Virus record (IMG/VR): IMGVR_UViG_3300022905_000018
Coordinates: 1 to 47,010 of that record
Reading direction: 5' to 3' (one strand)
DNA length: 47,010 nt
DNA from: a virus
The stretch's first letter is position 1. Each line of letters opens with the position of its first letter. The notes under the pieces were generated by a model. The model worked only from the letters and a program-made list of their open reading frames with translations. It was not told where the DNA came from and did not search any database. A program made the translations under genes and the position numbers. Shown here piece after piece: positions 40,912 to 46,567 of the stretch.

Positions 40912-40982
40912 AAAAAAATTAGTTTGGTTATTAATATAATTACACTTCTCACGCCTTTTTTACGTGGTTTTTGTCATATAAC
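40912..40982 (-). promoter_or_regulatory. Leader between sigma and ERF genes
   Basis: The 71-base gap holds, on the - strand, CACG-TAAAAAAGG-CGTG (a weak four-pair stem) followed by GTGTAATTATATTAATAA and the A/T-rich run before ATG. The second half partly resembles the -10 half of the repeated bipartite element, but the 8-base spacing is not kept, so I do not count it as a copy. Possible promoter of the recombination/replication module. Confidence 0.3.
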
Positions 40983-41735
40983 TTATAGATAATCAAGCAC
41001 TTGCGAGCTATCTACGTTGTTAATTAATTTTTGTATTGCGTCTTTTTTTATTTCTGATATTCTGACATAAGCACTAGGACCTTCAATACCTATAATATCA
41101 GCAATAGCATTGGCAGAATGTTTATCACAATCTAGCCCGTATGATAATCTTAATACTTCATATTCTTTTTCATTCAAGTTTTTCTTTAATAAACTTTTTA
41201 AATATAAATTTAAAAATCCTAAATTATAGGGTTCTGATCTATCAGGTACTTGGTCAAAATAAGTATCTTCATTTTCAGCTTGTTCATCTATACTTAAAAA
41301 TATACTATTAAAAAATATCTCTACTATTTTTTTATTATGTGGATTTTGACGCATTTCATTTAATTTGTGCTCTGGTATGCGTATGTGCCCCCTTGTTATA
41401 TCTATAGCCCTCCGTATTGCACCCTTAATTCTTTTTGATAGAAAAGACTTAATGGTTTTTTCGGGATCAACAGATTGTATTATAGTGTCCATTTCTATTT
41501 TATCTACAGCGGCAATTAGTCCTTTGCTTCCTTCTTGTATTAAATCTGTAATATCTAATACACCCGAGGCTTGTTGTGAAGTTGCAAATTTATGTGCCAT
41601 ATTTTCTACAAGTGGTAAAAACTTAATTATTAACTCATCTCTAGTATAAAGGTTATACGCAGGTTTATCTTCAGGCATGCTATCATTTAAATCATTTTTG
41701 TACCTGACGTAATTCTTTATATTATATTTTTTCAT
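40983..41735 (-). CDS. Phage-encoded RNA polymerase sigma factor
   Basis: The 250-residue sigma70-family protein has region 2 as LVENMAHKFATSQQ and DLIQEGSKGLIAAVDKI (about 64-80), then FLSKRIKGAIRRAIDITRGH with IRIPEHKLNEMR (about 98-129) covering 2.4-3.0. A domain 4-like end (LNEKEYEVLRLSYGL, then a HTH at about 207-235) is also present. It would redirect host RNA polymerase to phage promoters, since no phage RNA polymerase is seen in the window. It is paired with a HTH protein gene (3-base gap), under the same element copy. Confidence 0.85.
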   Translation of the reverse strand: MKKYNIKNYVRYKNDLNDSMPEDKPAYNLYTRDELIIKFLPLVENMAHKFATSQQASGVLDITDLIQEGSKGLIAAVDKIEMDTIIQSVDPEKTIKSFLSKRIKGAIRRAIDITRGHIRIPEHKLNEMRQNPHNKKIVEIFFNSIFLSIDEQAENEDTYFDQVPDRSEPYNLGFLNLYLKSLLKKNLNEKEYEVLRLSYGLDCDKHSANAIADIIGIEGPSAYVRISEIKKDAIQKLINNVDSSQVLDYL

Positions 41736-41738
41736 TTT

Positions 41739-42353
41739 CTAAAGCATTGAGTTCATAATATTTTTTTCGTTTTTTAATTGGTTATCAAGGTTTCTGTACA
41801 CGGTTCTGGTTGAACAACCCAACATTCGTGCAATGGCTTGGATTGTTATGCATTCGTGCATATCGTGTATAGCATTCATGCATTCATATATACTTTCTTT
41901 ACTTGCTAATTTAGATCTTCCTATAAGCTTTCCTACTATACTTAATTTTTCTGATCTTGTTAATCCTGTTTGATCTTTAAATATAATTTTTCTAATCTTA
42001 TTTTTTGGTGGAGATTCTAAATCTAAACTATAAATATTATTTATAATACTATTTAAATTACTTTCCGTAATATCGAAGGTAATAAAATTATTTGACATAG
42101 TAGTTATAAATCTGCATAATTCTTTAAATTTTTTTTCGTCAAGCGTTGGGTTTAAATATAATAAAACTAATAAATGCCATCTTAAAGATTTATACGTATT
42201 AATCTTAGCCTTGCTTCTAAATAATTCATAACATTCAAATGTACCATCTTCATAATAGCTACCCCAATCAAATACCATAGAGGGGGTATCGTTGATAGGT
42301 CCCCTTCTATATATGATTCTGTTATTAATTAAATAATCCATATTGCGTGACAT
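41739..42353 (-). CDS. HTH DNA-binding protein paired with sigma factor
   Basis: The 204-residue protein's C-terminus (about 160-200) contains a helix-turn-helix, ITIQAIARMLGCSTRTVYRN, of the DNA-binding regulator type. The N-terminal 150 residues form an unrecognised, mixed alpha/beta domain. It starts just below a repeated promoter-like element (42365-42404) and is followed after 3 bases by the sigma gene, suggesting an autoregulated pair acting at early-to-late switching. It may be an anti-sigma or activator; this cannot be told from sequence. Confidence 0.65.
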   Translation of the reverse strand: MSRNMDYLINNRIIYRRGPINDTPSMVFDWGSYYEDGTFECYELFRSKAKINTYKSLRWHLLVLLYLNPTLDEKKFKELCRFITTMSNNFITFDITESNLNSIINNIYSLDLESPPKNKIRKIIFKDQTGLTRSEKLSIVGKLIGRSKLASKESIYECMNAIHDMHECITIQAIARMLGCSTRTVYRNLDNQLKNEKNIMNSML

Positions 42354-42364
42354 TAGCCTGTTAC

Positions 42365-42404
42365 TTATATAATATTACTACTTATTGTCGCATTACATTT
42401 CTAA
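42365..42404 (-). promoter_or_regulatory. Bipartite element copy I (upstream of HTH-sigma genes)
   Basis: On the - strand: TTAGAAATGTAATGCG, then 8 bases ACAATAAG, then TAGTAATATTATATAA, with the HTH gene's ATG (42353) about 12 bases further on. The upstream half matches 11 of 16 bases of the strong consensus. Flanking GCG-ACA and TGTCACGC segments make a loose inverted repeat around the start. Confidence 0.55.
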
Positions 42405-42611
42405 TAAGCGTAGCCTTTGGCTATACTTTTTAATGAGTTCTGCTTTATGTTTTAATTTTTCAACAGGTAAAACACCACTTCGATTATAAGATAAAACGTC
42501 TTCTATAAGTTCGTTCCTTAACATATATATATTTTTCCACAAATAATCTTTATGGTTTTGAGTTCTATTTACCCATATTACTAAGGTCCTGTTTAAAATT
42601 TTTATTTTCAT
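42393..42611 (-). CDS. Small basic helical protein
   Basis: The 72-residue, Arg/Lys/Leu-rich protein has segments LWKNIYMLRNELIEDVLSYN and LPVEKLKHKAELIKKYSQRL. If it starts at the first ATG it overlaps the upstream gene by 47 bases; the later ATG (Met30) would shorten it to 43 residues. Its stop overlaps the promoter-like element I. No function recognised. Confidence 0.4.
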   Translation of the reverse strand: MKIKILNRTLVIWVNRTQNHKDYLWKNIYMLRNELIEDVLSYNRSGVLPVEKLKHKAELIKKYSQRLRLLEM

Positions 42612-42861
42612 TTAATTTAATTTTATATATATTAATTTGATCAAATACTATTTTACATTTTTCATAATTTTCAGTACTTTCATAAAGATCTAATAATTCT
42701 TCTAATAGCTTTAAACATTCTTCATAGAAAATTATTCTTTCAAAAGCTTCATATAAATCTACAGGAGGCAAAATTAAATTCGGTTTTACTGAATCAAGTG
42801 ATGCTAATTCATTTAATAATTTTTTTTCTTTATATAATAGATTAAGTATATCTCTATTCAT
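42565..42861 (-). CDS. Helical hypothetical protein
   Basis: The 98-residue, Leu/Glu/Lys-rich protein is nearly all helical, with LYKEKKLLNELASLDSVK followed by FERIIFYEECLKLLEELLDL. It probably forms a helical hairpin or coiled coil. It overlaps the upstream gene by 8 bases. No family is recognised. Confidence 0.5.
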   Translation of the reverse strand: MNRDILNLLYKEKKLLNELASLDSVKPNLILPPVDLYEAFERIIFYEECLKLLEELLDLYESTENYEKCKIVFDQINIYKIKLNENKNFKQDLSNMGK

Positions 42862-43069
42862 TATCTAATTCTATAAGTTTATAAATGTAATTTAATACAT
42901 CTAATTCTATTTTAGCACTTTCAATAAGGCCATTCATTTCTTCGCTAGTAATATTACCTCTAAAAATACCGCTTTTAAATTCGTGGCGCAAGTCTTCAAT
43001 ATAAATATTAGCATGCATTATTTTAGAATAAATTTTATTATTAGCTCTTTCTTTGATCGTCATTTTCAT
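42854..43069 (-). CDS. Small hypothetical protein
   Basis: The 71-residue mostly helical protein (MTIKERANNKIYSKIMHANI, then IELDVLNYIYKLIELDNE) has alternating charged and aliphatic residues. It overlaps the DnaA-like gene's end by 29 bases and the next gene's start by 8. It may work with the neighbouring small genes; no motif seen. Confidence 0.5.
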   Translation of the reverse strand: MKMTIKERANNKIYSKIMHANIYIEDLRHEFKSGIFRGNITSEEMNGLIESAKIELDVLNYIYKLIELDNE

Positions 43070-43535
43070 ATTTTTTATCGTCAGTTATATTATCAAGCTG
43101 ATCACGTAATTTGTCTGTAAATTTATGCCCCATTAAATTCATTTTAAGTAAAAGATCTTTTGCAAAATTATACATTTCTCGGTTTTGTAATAGTTTAATC
43201 CTATATTTATCATGATAAAATCTATCAGGATCAATGTTTTTTATTTGTAATTTAAGTTTGTTTTCTATATGAATTTTAAGCTTAATATATTGATTGTAAT
43301 ATTGTTTTTCCCATTTAGGATTTATTACATTTTCAAATAACTTAAGGCCATGAATAACTGTTGCATGATCTTTGTTTACAGCTTTACCAATCTTAACCAA
43401 TGATTCACCTGAATAATCTTTTGCTAATTTATAATAGATAGCTCTGGAATATACTACATCACGTCTGCGCGATTTTTCTTGTATTTGTCTGTTAAATGCG
43501 GTATTAACTGCATTTCTAATAATTGTTAAATTCAT
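43041..43535 (-). CDS. Protein with DnaA domain IV-like DNA-binding motif
   Basis: The 164-residue protein contains VVYSRAIYYKLAKDYSGESL followed by VKIGKAVNKDHATVIHGLKL (about 27-67). This closely follows the origin-binding helix-turn-helix of DnaA domain IV, whose signature ends 'RDHSTVLHA'. The AAA+ ATPase part of DnaA is missing; the rest is helical and basic. It could bind DnaA-box-like sites in phage or host DNA, as an origin specifier or as a competitor of host DnaA. It overlaps neighbours by 29 bases (downstream) and 4 (upstream). Confidence 0.7.
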   Translation of the reverse strand: MNLTIIRNAVNTAFNRQIQEKSRRRDVVYSRAIYYKLAKDYSGESLVKIGKAVNKDHATVIHGLKLFENVINPKWEKQYYNQYIKLKIHIENKLKLQIKNIDPDRFYHDKYRIKLLQNREMYNFAKDLLLKMNLMGHKFTDKLRDQLDNITDDKKYENDDQRKS

Positions 43536-43753
43536 AGTTTAATAAAGCTTAATGGTTTAATATATTTATTTATAAACTTACCAATTGATTCAGCATTACG
43601 CATACCTTCAAACATAAAAGGCTCAACACTTTTATAAAGGTATTCCCGATTGTTTGCAAATGTAAGCTTTAATTCGTTGGTTTGGTGATCGTACTCGGCT
43701 AATTTAATTGCTGCAGAGTTTACATTGATTCGTTCTTTAATTAGTTTTTTCAT
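43532..43753 (-). CDS. KTSC-domain protein
   Basis: The 73-residue protein matches the short KTSC domain: INVNSAAIKLAEYDHQTNEL, then LTFANNREYLYKSVEPFMFE and SIGKFINKYIKPL. The family is common in phages and bacteria and is thought to bind nucleic acid or associate with lysyl-tRNA synthetase-related contexts; the exact role is unknown. A strong copy of the bipartite element lies upstream (43781-43820), inside the end of the upstream gene. Confidence 0.65.
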   Translation of the reverse strand: MKKLIKERINVNSAAIKLAEYDHQTNELKLTFANNREYLYKSVEPFMFEGMRNAESIGKFINKYIKPLSFIKL

Positions 43754-43764
43754 AATTGTATTAT

Positions 43765-43977
43765 TTATTTTTTACTTTGTTTTATTATATTATCAAGGGT
43801 TGGTCGTGTTAGTTCTGTAATAGATATTTTATCTGTTATATCAATTGTTGCATCTTTAGGATAATACTTTAATATATTTTCAATTATATTAAGTTGTACA
43901 GAATCTTCTAATTCATTATTAAGCACATAATGATCGGTTCTGTCTTTATACGTTACAAATAGTTTGCTTAATCCCAT
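43765..43977 (-). CDS. Small hypothetical protein
   Basis: The 70-residue, mixed alpha/beta-looking protein has LFVTYKDRTDHYVLNNELED and TIDITDKISITELTRPTLDN, and ends KQSKK. Its last codons double as a promoter-like element (copy A), because the sequence TTGATAATATAATAAA is read as codons for L-D-N-I-I. No function recognised. Confidence 0.5.
   Translation of the reverse strand: MGLSKLFVTYKDRTDHYVLNNELEDSVQLNIIENILKYYPKDATIDITDKISITELTRPTLDNIIKQSKK
43781..43820 (-). promoter_or_regulatory. Bipartite element copy A
   Basis: On the - strand: TTACAGAACTAACACG, 8 bases, then TTGATAATATAATAAA. It is embedded within the coding end of the 70-residue gene and ends 28 bases before the KTSC gene's ATG, the longest spacing among the strong copies. 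Confidence 0.6.
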
Positions 43978-43989
43978 TTTATATATAAT

Positions 43990-44142
43990 TTAATCTTTTT
44001 CAAATATTTTATAATCATCTTCTTTTGAAAATTCAAATTTATTTCTGGACGGAACAGAACGAGATTTAAGTGGTGAATACTCATATCCAAGTATTGGATT
44101 TATATTTTGGTCCCACCATTTTTCGGGTAAAGGTTTATTCAT
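43990..44142 (-). CDS. Tiny protein (50 aa)
   Basis: A short gene of 50 residues (MNKPLPEKWWDQNINPILGY, then EYSPLKSRSVPSRNKFEF) ends in acidic KED-type residues. It sits in a row of closely spaced tiny genes with intergenic gaps of only 6-12 bases, which supports it. No function recognised. Confidence 0.45.
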   Translation of the reverse strand: MNKPLPEKWWDQNINPILGYEYSPLKSRSVPSRNKFEFSKEDDYKIFEKD

Positions 44143-44148
44143 AGTGTT

Positions 44149-44295
44149 TTATAATTGTTGGTTTAATATATAGTTTAATACTTGTTTAGTTGTGCCTTGC
44201 ATACTTTGCACAACGCCATTTTGATCTTCGTATTGAAGTTTATAAAACGATGGCTTGTGTATAGCAAATTGTGTGTTGTGTTTATTTCCTGCCAT
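44149..44295 (-). CDS. Tiny protein (48 aa)
   Basis: A short gene encodes MAGNKHNTQFAIHKPSFYKL followed by QYEDQNGVVQSMQGTTKQVL and NYILNQQL. Small, Gln/Asn-rich, soluble; the C-terminal repeat of VQ/VL resembles a short amphipathic helix. Gap of 6 bases to each neighbour supports an operon. Function unknown. Confidence 0.45.
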   Translation of the reverse strand: MAGNKHNTQFAIHKPSFYKLQYEDQNGVVQSMQGTTKQVLNYILNQQL

Positions 44296-44301
44296 AATAT
44301 T

Positions 44302-44484
44302 TTATTTTGTTACTCTTTTAATTAATGAAAATAATATTTGTTGTTTAATTTTTAATTCTAATTCACCTGTTAATTCATCACCTTCATCATCATCAAAAGT
44401 TAATTGCCAGTGAATTGTGTTGTCAATGTGTTCATCAATTTCTTCAATACATTGATCTGCTATTTGTTGTATTATTGTGTTCAT
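44302..44484 (-). CDS. Small acidic protein (60 aa)
   Basis: The 60-residue protein has an acidic middle (WQLTFDDDEGDELTGELELK) and basic end (LIKRVTK). Highly acidic small proteins in phage early regions may act as DNA mimics that inhibit host enzymes, but size and composition alone cannot show that. It starts 1 base after the next gene's stop. Confidence 0.45.
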   Translation of the reverse strand: MNTIIQQIADQCIEEIDEHIDNTIHWQLTFDDDEGDELTGELELKIKQQILFSLIKRVTK

Positions 44485-44485
44485 G

Positions 44486-44713
44486 CTATTTTAATAAGTG
44501 GTGTATTGGTTTTCCAAATTTATTAAACAAATATTCATTTGTTTCACAATGTTCAATTATATCTTGAGTTTCCATGTCAGTAAAGTATTGCCAACGTGTA
44601 TTACCTTCTTCATCTTCATAATCAATAGGGCAATTGTCAAGCCACGTTAATACTTCAAATTGACTCACGGGGTCTAAGTCTTCGTATTTATATGCTTTTA
44701 TTGTTACATTCAT
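44486..44713 (-). CDS. Small acidic protein with DnaK/anti-restriction-like composition (75 aa)
   Basis: The 75-residue protein (AYKYEDLDPVSQFEVLTWLD and DYEDEEGNTRWQYFTDMETQ) is strongly acidic. The pattern 'KYEDL...Q..VL.WL' looks like a folded small domain. Its start overlaps the upstream stop by 4 bases (ATGA). As with its neighbour, a host-inhibitor role is possible but unproven; the comparison is compositional only. Confidence 0.45.
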   Translation of the reverse strand: MNVTIKAYKYEDLDPVSQFEVLTWLDNCPIDYEDEEGNTRWQYFTDMETQDIIEHCETNEYLFNKFGKPIHHLLK

Positions 44714-44910
44714 GCTATTTCAAGATTAAGTTGTTGTACTACGTAGTTGATATGTTTTGTGGTTGTTGCGCTGTATGAGCCAACACCTGGCACACGCCAA
44801 TTAAGCCTGTATAATTTACCATCTTTAATTTCAGCAACGTGTGTATCGTAAGAATAAATATCGTTGCCAATCATTTTTAAATTTTCTTTGTATCTGTCAA
44901 ATGTTTTCAT
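44710..44910 (-). CDS. Small hypothetical protein (66 aa)
   Basis: The 66-residue protein (MKTFDRYKENLKMIGNDIYS, then HVAEIKDGKLYRLNWRVPGV) looks like a small beta-rich domain, ending TTTKHINYVVQQLNLEIA. A strong bipartite element (44922-44961) lies 11 bases before its start. Function unknown. Confidence 0.5.
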   Translation of the reverse strand: MKTFDRYKENLKMIGNDIYSYDTHVAEIKDGKLYRLNWRVPGVGSYSATTTKHINYVVQQLNLEIA

Positions 44911-44921
44911 AATTATATTTG

Positions 44922-44961
44922 TTTATTATATTATCAATTAGTTATCGTATTGTTTTTGTAT
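44922..44961 (-). promoter_or_regulatory. Bipartite element copy B
   Basis: On the - strand: ATACAAAAACAATACG, 8 bases ATAACTAA, then TTGATAATATAATAAA, 11 bases before the ATG of the 66-residue gene. It overlaps the end of the upstream zinc-ribbon gene, so the promoter reads through that gene's stop. Confidence 0.7.
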
Positions 44962-45054
44962 ACACCCAGCACATAGTGGTATTTCGTGTACATATTTTTG
45001 TGCAAATAGTTCTTCAAGTTCGTCAAGGGGTTCGTTGCAATAACTACAATTCAT
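44938..45054 (-). CDS. Tiny zinc-ribbon protein (38 aa)
   Basis: A 38-residue gene carries two Cys pairs: CSYC near the start and CAGC near the end, with an acidic middle (LDELEELFAQKY). Such CxxC...CxxC miniature zinc ribbons bind nucleic acid or proteins. Its start overlaps the next gene's stop by 1 base. Missed by length cutoffs, but motif and coupling support it. Confidence 0.55.
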   Translation of the reverse strand: MNCSYCNEPLDELEELFAQKYVHEIPLCAGCIQKQYDN

Positions 45055-45251
45055 TATGCTATTTTTATATATTGATTTTCTGTGTTCCAGGCTTTGGTTG
45101 TCATATATCCAGTTGTGTAATATTCATTAAAGTCTAGTCTTCTCATCATATCTTTATACTCGCCTGTCATTTCAGGCTTTATGCATTTCTTAATGTAATG
45201 TATTGTTTTAATACCTTCTTTGTTTGTTCCGTAAAATATCCAGTTATTCAT
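45054..45251 (-). CDS. Small hypothetical protein (65 aa)
   Basis: The 65-residue protein has mixed aromatic/charged sequence (NWIFYGTNKEGIKTIHYIKK and LDFNEYYTTGYMTTKAWNTE). Downstream of bipartite element C (45260-45299), whose end is 8 bases from the start. No domain recognised. Confidence 0.5.
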   Translation of the reverse strand: MNNWIFYGTNKEGIKTIHYIKKCIKPEMTGEYKDMMRRLDFNEYYTTGYMTTKAWNTENQYIKIA

Positions 45252-45259
45252 GTTTATTG

Positions 45260-45299
45260 TTTATTATATTATCAATCTAATATCGTATTTATTTTGTAA
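45260..45299 (-). promoter_or_regulatory. Bipartite element copy C
   Basis: On the - strand: TTACAAAATAAATACG, 8 bases ATATTAGA, then TTGATAATATAATAAA. This is the best match to the consensus and ends 8 bases before the next ATG. It contains the upstream gene's stop codon. Confidence 0.75.
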
Positions 45300-45441
45300 G
45301 CCCGCGAGCTATTTTAAGAAGTTCAGTTGTGCTTTTGCTTTCGGCTTCAACCTTCCACGCATTCTTTTCTTTTACTTCTAATCTCCACATATCCATGGAA
45401 AAACCACCTTTAATTTGCCAATCTTGTATATTTCTTTTCAT
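45289..45441 (-). CDS. Tiny protein (50 aa)
   Basis: A short gene of 50 residues (MKRNIQDWQIKGGFSMDMWR, then LEVKEKNAWKVEAESKSTTE and LLKIARGLTK). Its last codon is in the upstream half of element C. Overlaps the neighbour at 45438-45441 by 4 bases (ATGA). Function unknown. Confidence 0.45.
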   Translation of the reverse strand: MKRNIQDWQIKGGFSMDMWRLEVKEKNAWKVEAESKSTTELLKIARGLTK

Positions 45442-45584
45442 CCTATATATTCTAATAATTTTTTAATCTTCTTTAAATTCTTGTGAGCAATCTGTGCATT
45501 CATAAAGTGTGCGTAGTCTGGACCGAGTTCAACCAGATCATCGATCGTTTGGCGTAATTCGTAAAGTTTATCTTTTGTTTTCAT
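45438..45584 (-). CDS. Tiny helical protein (48 aa)
   Basis: A short gene encodes MKTKDKLYELRQTIDDLVEL, then GPDYAHFMNAQIAHKNLKKI and KKLLEYIG, mostly helical. An ATG nine bases upstream (45593) is an alternative start; the MKT start is preferred because several neighbours begin with MKT. Function unknown. Confidence 0.45.
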   Translation of the reverse strand: MKTKDKLYELRQTIDDLVELGPDYAHFMNAQIAHKNLKKIKKLLEYIG

Positions 45585-45611
45585 ATTTATCATTTTATGT
45601 TGTGTATAACA

Positions 45612-45872
45612 TTATGTTCCGCTTCGGCCCCAAGCACCCGCTTCACTATTTAAATATTCATCTTGCATTGCATCAAGTTTAACTTTAGTGTCGTACTTAG
45701 ATACATGATCTTTGATAGTATCAATAGCTTCAGATATATCATCAAAGTTAATGTGTGTTGTTGATGAAGGTCGTTTGAGTATAACCGTAGCACCATAAGG
45801 ACTCAACTTAGTATTCATAAAGCTGTAAGTACCGGGGCGGAACGTGAACATTTCATTGTCTATAGTTTTCAT
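45612..45872 (-). CDS. Small hypothetical protein (86 aa)
   Basis: The 86-residue protein has a beta-rich start (FTFRPGTYSFMNTKLSPYGA), then a helical part (EAIDTIKDHVSKYDTKVKLD). Downstream of bipartite element D, whose end is 8 bases from its ATG. No domain recognised. Confidence 0.5.
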   Translation of the reverse strand: MKTIDNEMFTFRPGTYSFMNTKLSPYGATVILKRPSSTTHINFDDISEAIDTIKDHVSKYDTKVKLDAMQDEYLNSEAGAWGRSGT

Positions 45873-45880
45873 ATCTTTTG

Positions 45881-45920
45881 TTTATTATATTATCAATCAA
45901 CCAACGTGTTTATCCTGCAA
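45881..45920 (-). promoter_or_regulatory. Bipartite element copy D
   Basis: On the - strand: TTGCAGGATAAACACG, 8 bases, then TTGATAATATAATAAA, 8 bases before the next ATG. Its upstream half overlaps the end of the small membrane gene. Confidence 0.7.
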
Positions 45921-46065
45921 TTCCAAAACTTGCATTGTTAAATCCTCCTCCAATTACTCCCTCAATTATTATCATAACCAGTCCGACAGTTATCAAAACT
46001 ATTTTTGCAATTATAATTCCTTGTATTGCAATGCTTAAAATTTTGTTGTGATGAAATTTTCTCAT
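45910..46065 (-). CDS. Tiny membrane protein (51 aa)
   Basis: A short gene encodes MRKFHHNKILSIAIQGIIIA, then KIVLITVGLVMIIIEGVIGG and GFNNASFGIAG: one or two hydrophobic helices with a basic N-terminus (positive-inside). Likely an inner-membrane micropeptide. The nearest upstream element, H, is about 80 bases away. Role unknown. Confidence 0.5.
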   Translation of the reverse strand: MRKFHHNKILSIAIQGIIIAKIVLITVGLVMIIIEGVIGGGFNNASFGIAG

Positions 46066-46077
46066 TTGTAAAGGTGT

Positions 46078-46203
46078 TTATTTATTTGTATGTATTTTTT
46101 TTATCTTAGTTATAATGCATGATCTATATGCATATAATACTTTATTTTCATTTATTATCAGATCAATTACGTGTTTTTCTTGTAAAGATCTAGAGTGCGA
46201 CAT
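46078..46203 (-). CDS. Possible tiny protein (41 aa) with start region like the HTH gene
   Basis: A 41-residue ORF (MSHSRSLQEKHVIDLIINEN, then KVLYAYRSCIITKIKKIHTN) begins under element J. Both its upstream region and its start context (TTAATGTCxC on one strand) resemble those of the HTH gene, which starts MSRNMDY. Element H lies inside this ORF, so it may be coding, a relic, or just regulatory spacing. Low confidence. Confidence 0.3.
   Translation of the reverse strand: MSHSRSLQEKHVIDLIINENKVLYAYRSCIITKIKKIHTNK
46146..46185 (-). promoter_or_regulatory. Bipartite element copy H (weak)
   Basis: On the - strand: TTACAAGAAAAACACG, 8 bases, then CTGATAATAAATGAAA. The upstream half is well kept and the 8-base spacing exact, but the downstream half is degenerate. 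It overlaps the possible 41-residue gene. Confidence 0.45.
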
Positions 46204-46215
46204 TAGGTACTTAAT

Positions 46216-46255
46216 TAAATAATAATAACAAGCTATTGTCACACATTATTTTTTA
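46216..46255 (-). promoter_or_regulatory. Bipartite element copy J (weak)
   Basis: On the - strand: TAAAAAATAATGTGTG, 8 bases ACAATAGC, then TTGTTATTATTATTTA. Less well matched (8 of 16 in the upstream half), but it has the same spacing and resembles element I, including flanking TGTGACA and TGTCGCAC. Confidence 0.35.
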
Positions 46256-46367
46256 TTATTATTCTTTCATTTTCATTTAAGTTATAATATCTTTTTAGTT
46301 TATAACTTAATAATTCTTTATTCATATTTGAGTTTTTGTAACTTTGTATAATTTTATTTAATTTCAT
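46239..46367 (-). CDS. Tiny basic protein (42 aa)
   Basis: A short gene encodes MKLNKIIQSYKNSNMNKELL, then SYKLKRYYNLNENERIIIKN. Basic, with helical propensity; the start overlaps the upstream stop region by a few bases (2-base gap). Its end runs into element J. Function unknown. Confidence 0.4.
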   Translation of the reverse strand: MKLNKIIQSYKNSNMNKELLSYKLKRYYNLNENERIIIKNNV

Positions 46368-46368
46368 T

Positions 46369-46509
46369 TTATTGTATTTTATTATTAGTTTTTAATATTG
46401 AGTCAATTTCTTTTTTAGTTAAGTTTAATTCTTTTTCATTTTCAAGATAGAAAAAGAAAGCTTTTGTTATATTAGTGTAGTCAGATTGAGTTAATGTAAT
46501 TGTTTTCAT
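46369..46509 (-). CDS. Tiny protein (46 aa)
   Basis: A short gene of 46 residues (MKTITLTQSDYTNITKAFFF, then YLENEKELNLTKKEIDSILK). It is downstream of strong element E, ending 9 bases before the ATG. The MKTI start and small size match other early genes. Function unknown. Confidence 0.5.
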   Translation of the reverse strand: MKTITLTQSDYTNITKAFFFYLENEKELNLTKKEIDSILKTNNKIQ

Positions 46510-46518
46510 GTTATTTAT

Positions 46519-46558
46519 TTTATTATATTATCAAAGTAATAACGTATTATTTTTGTAA
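46519..46558 (-). promoter_or_regulatory. Bipartite element copy E
   Basis: On the - strand: TTACAAAAATAATACG, 8 bases TTATTACT, then TTGATAATATAATAAA, 9 bases before the ATG of the 46-residue gene. Confidence 0.75.
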
Positions 46559-46567
46559 GGCTTCGAT

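Noticed and set aside
40912-40982. An eleventh copy of the element before the ERF gene
   Set aside because: The downstream half is similar but the 8-base spacing is lost; it was listed as a weak regulatory region only.
45844-46038. Open frame on the + strand in the early arm
   Set aside because: It lies opposite the membrane micropeptide gene and element D and has an unlikely Ser/Asn/Tyr-rich composition.
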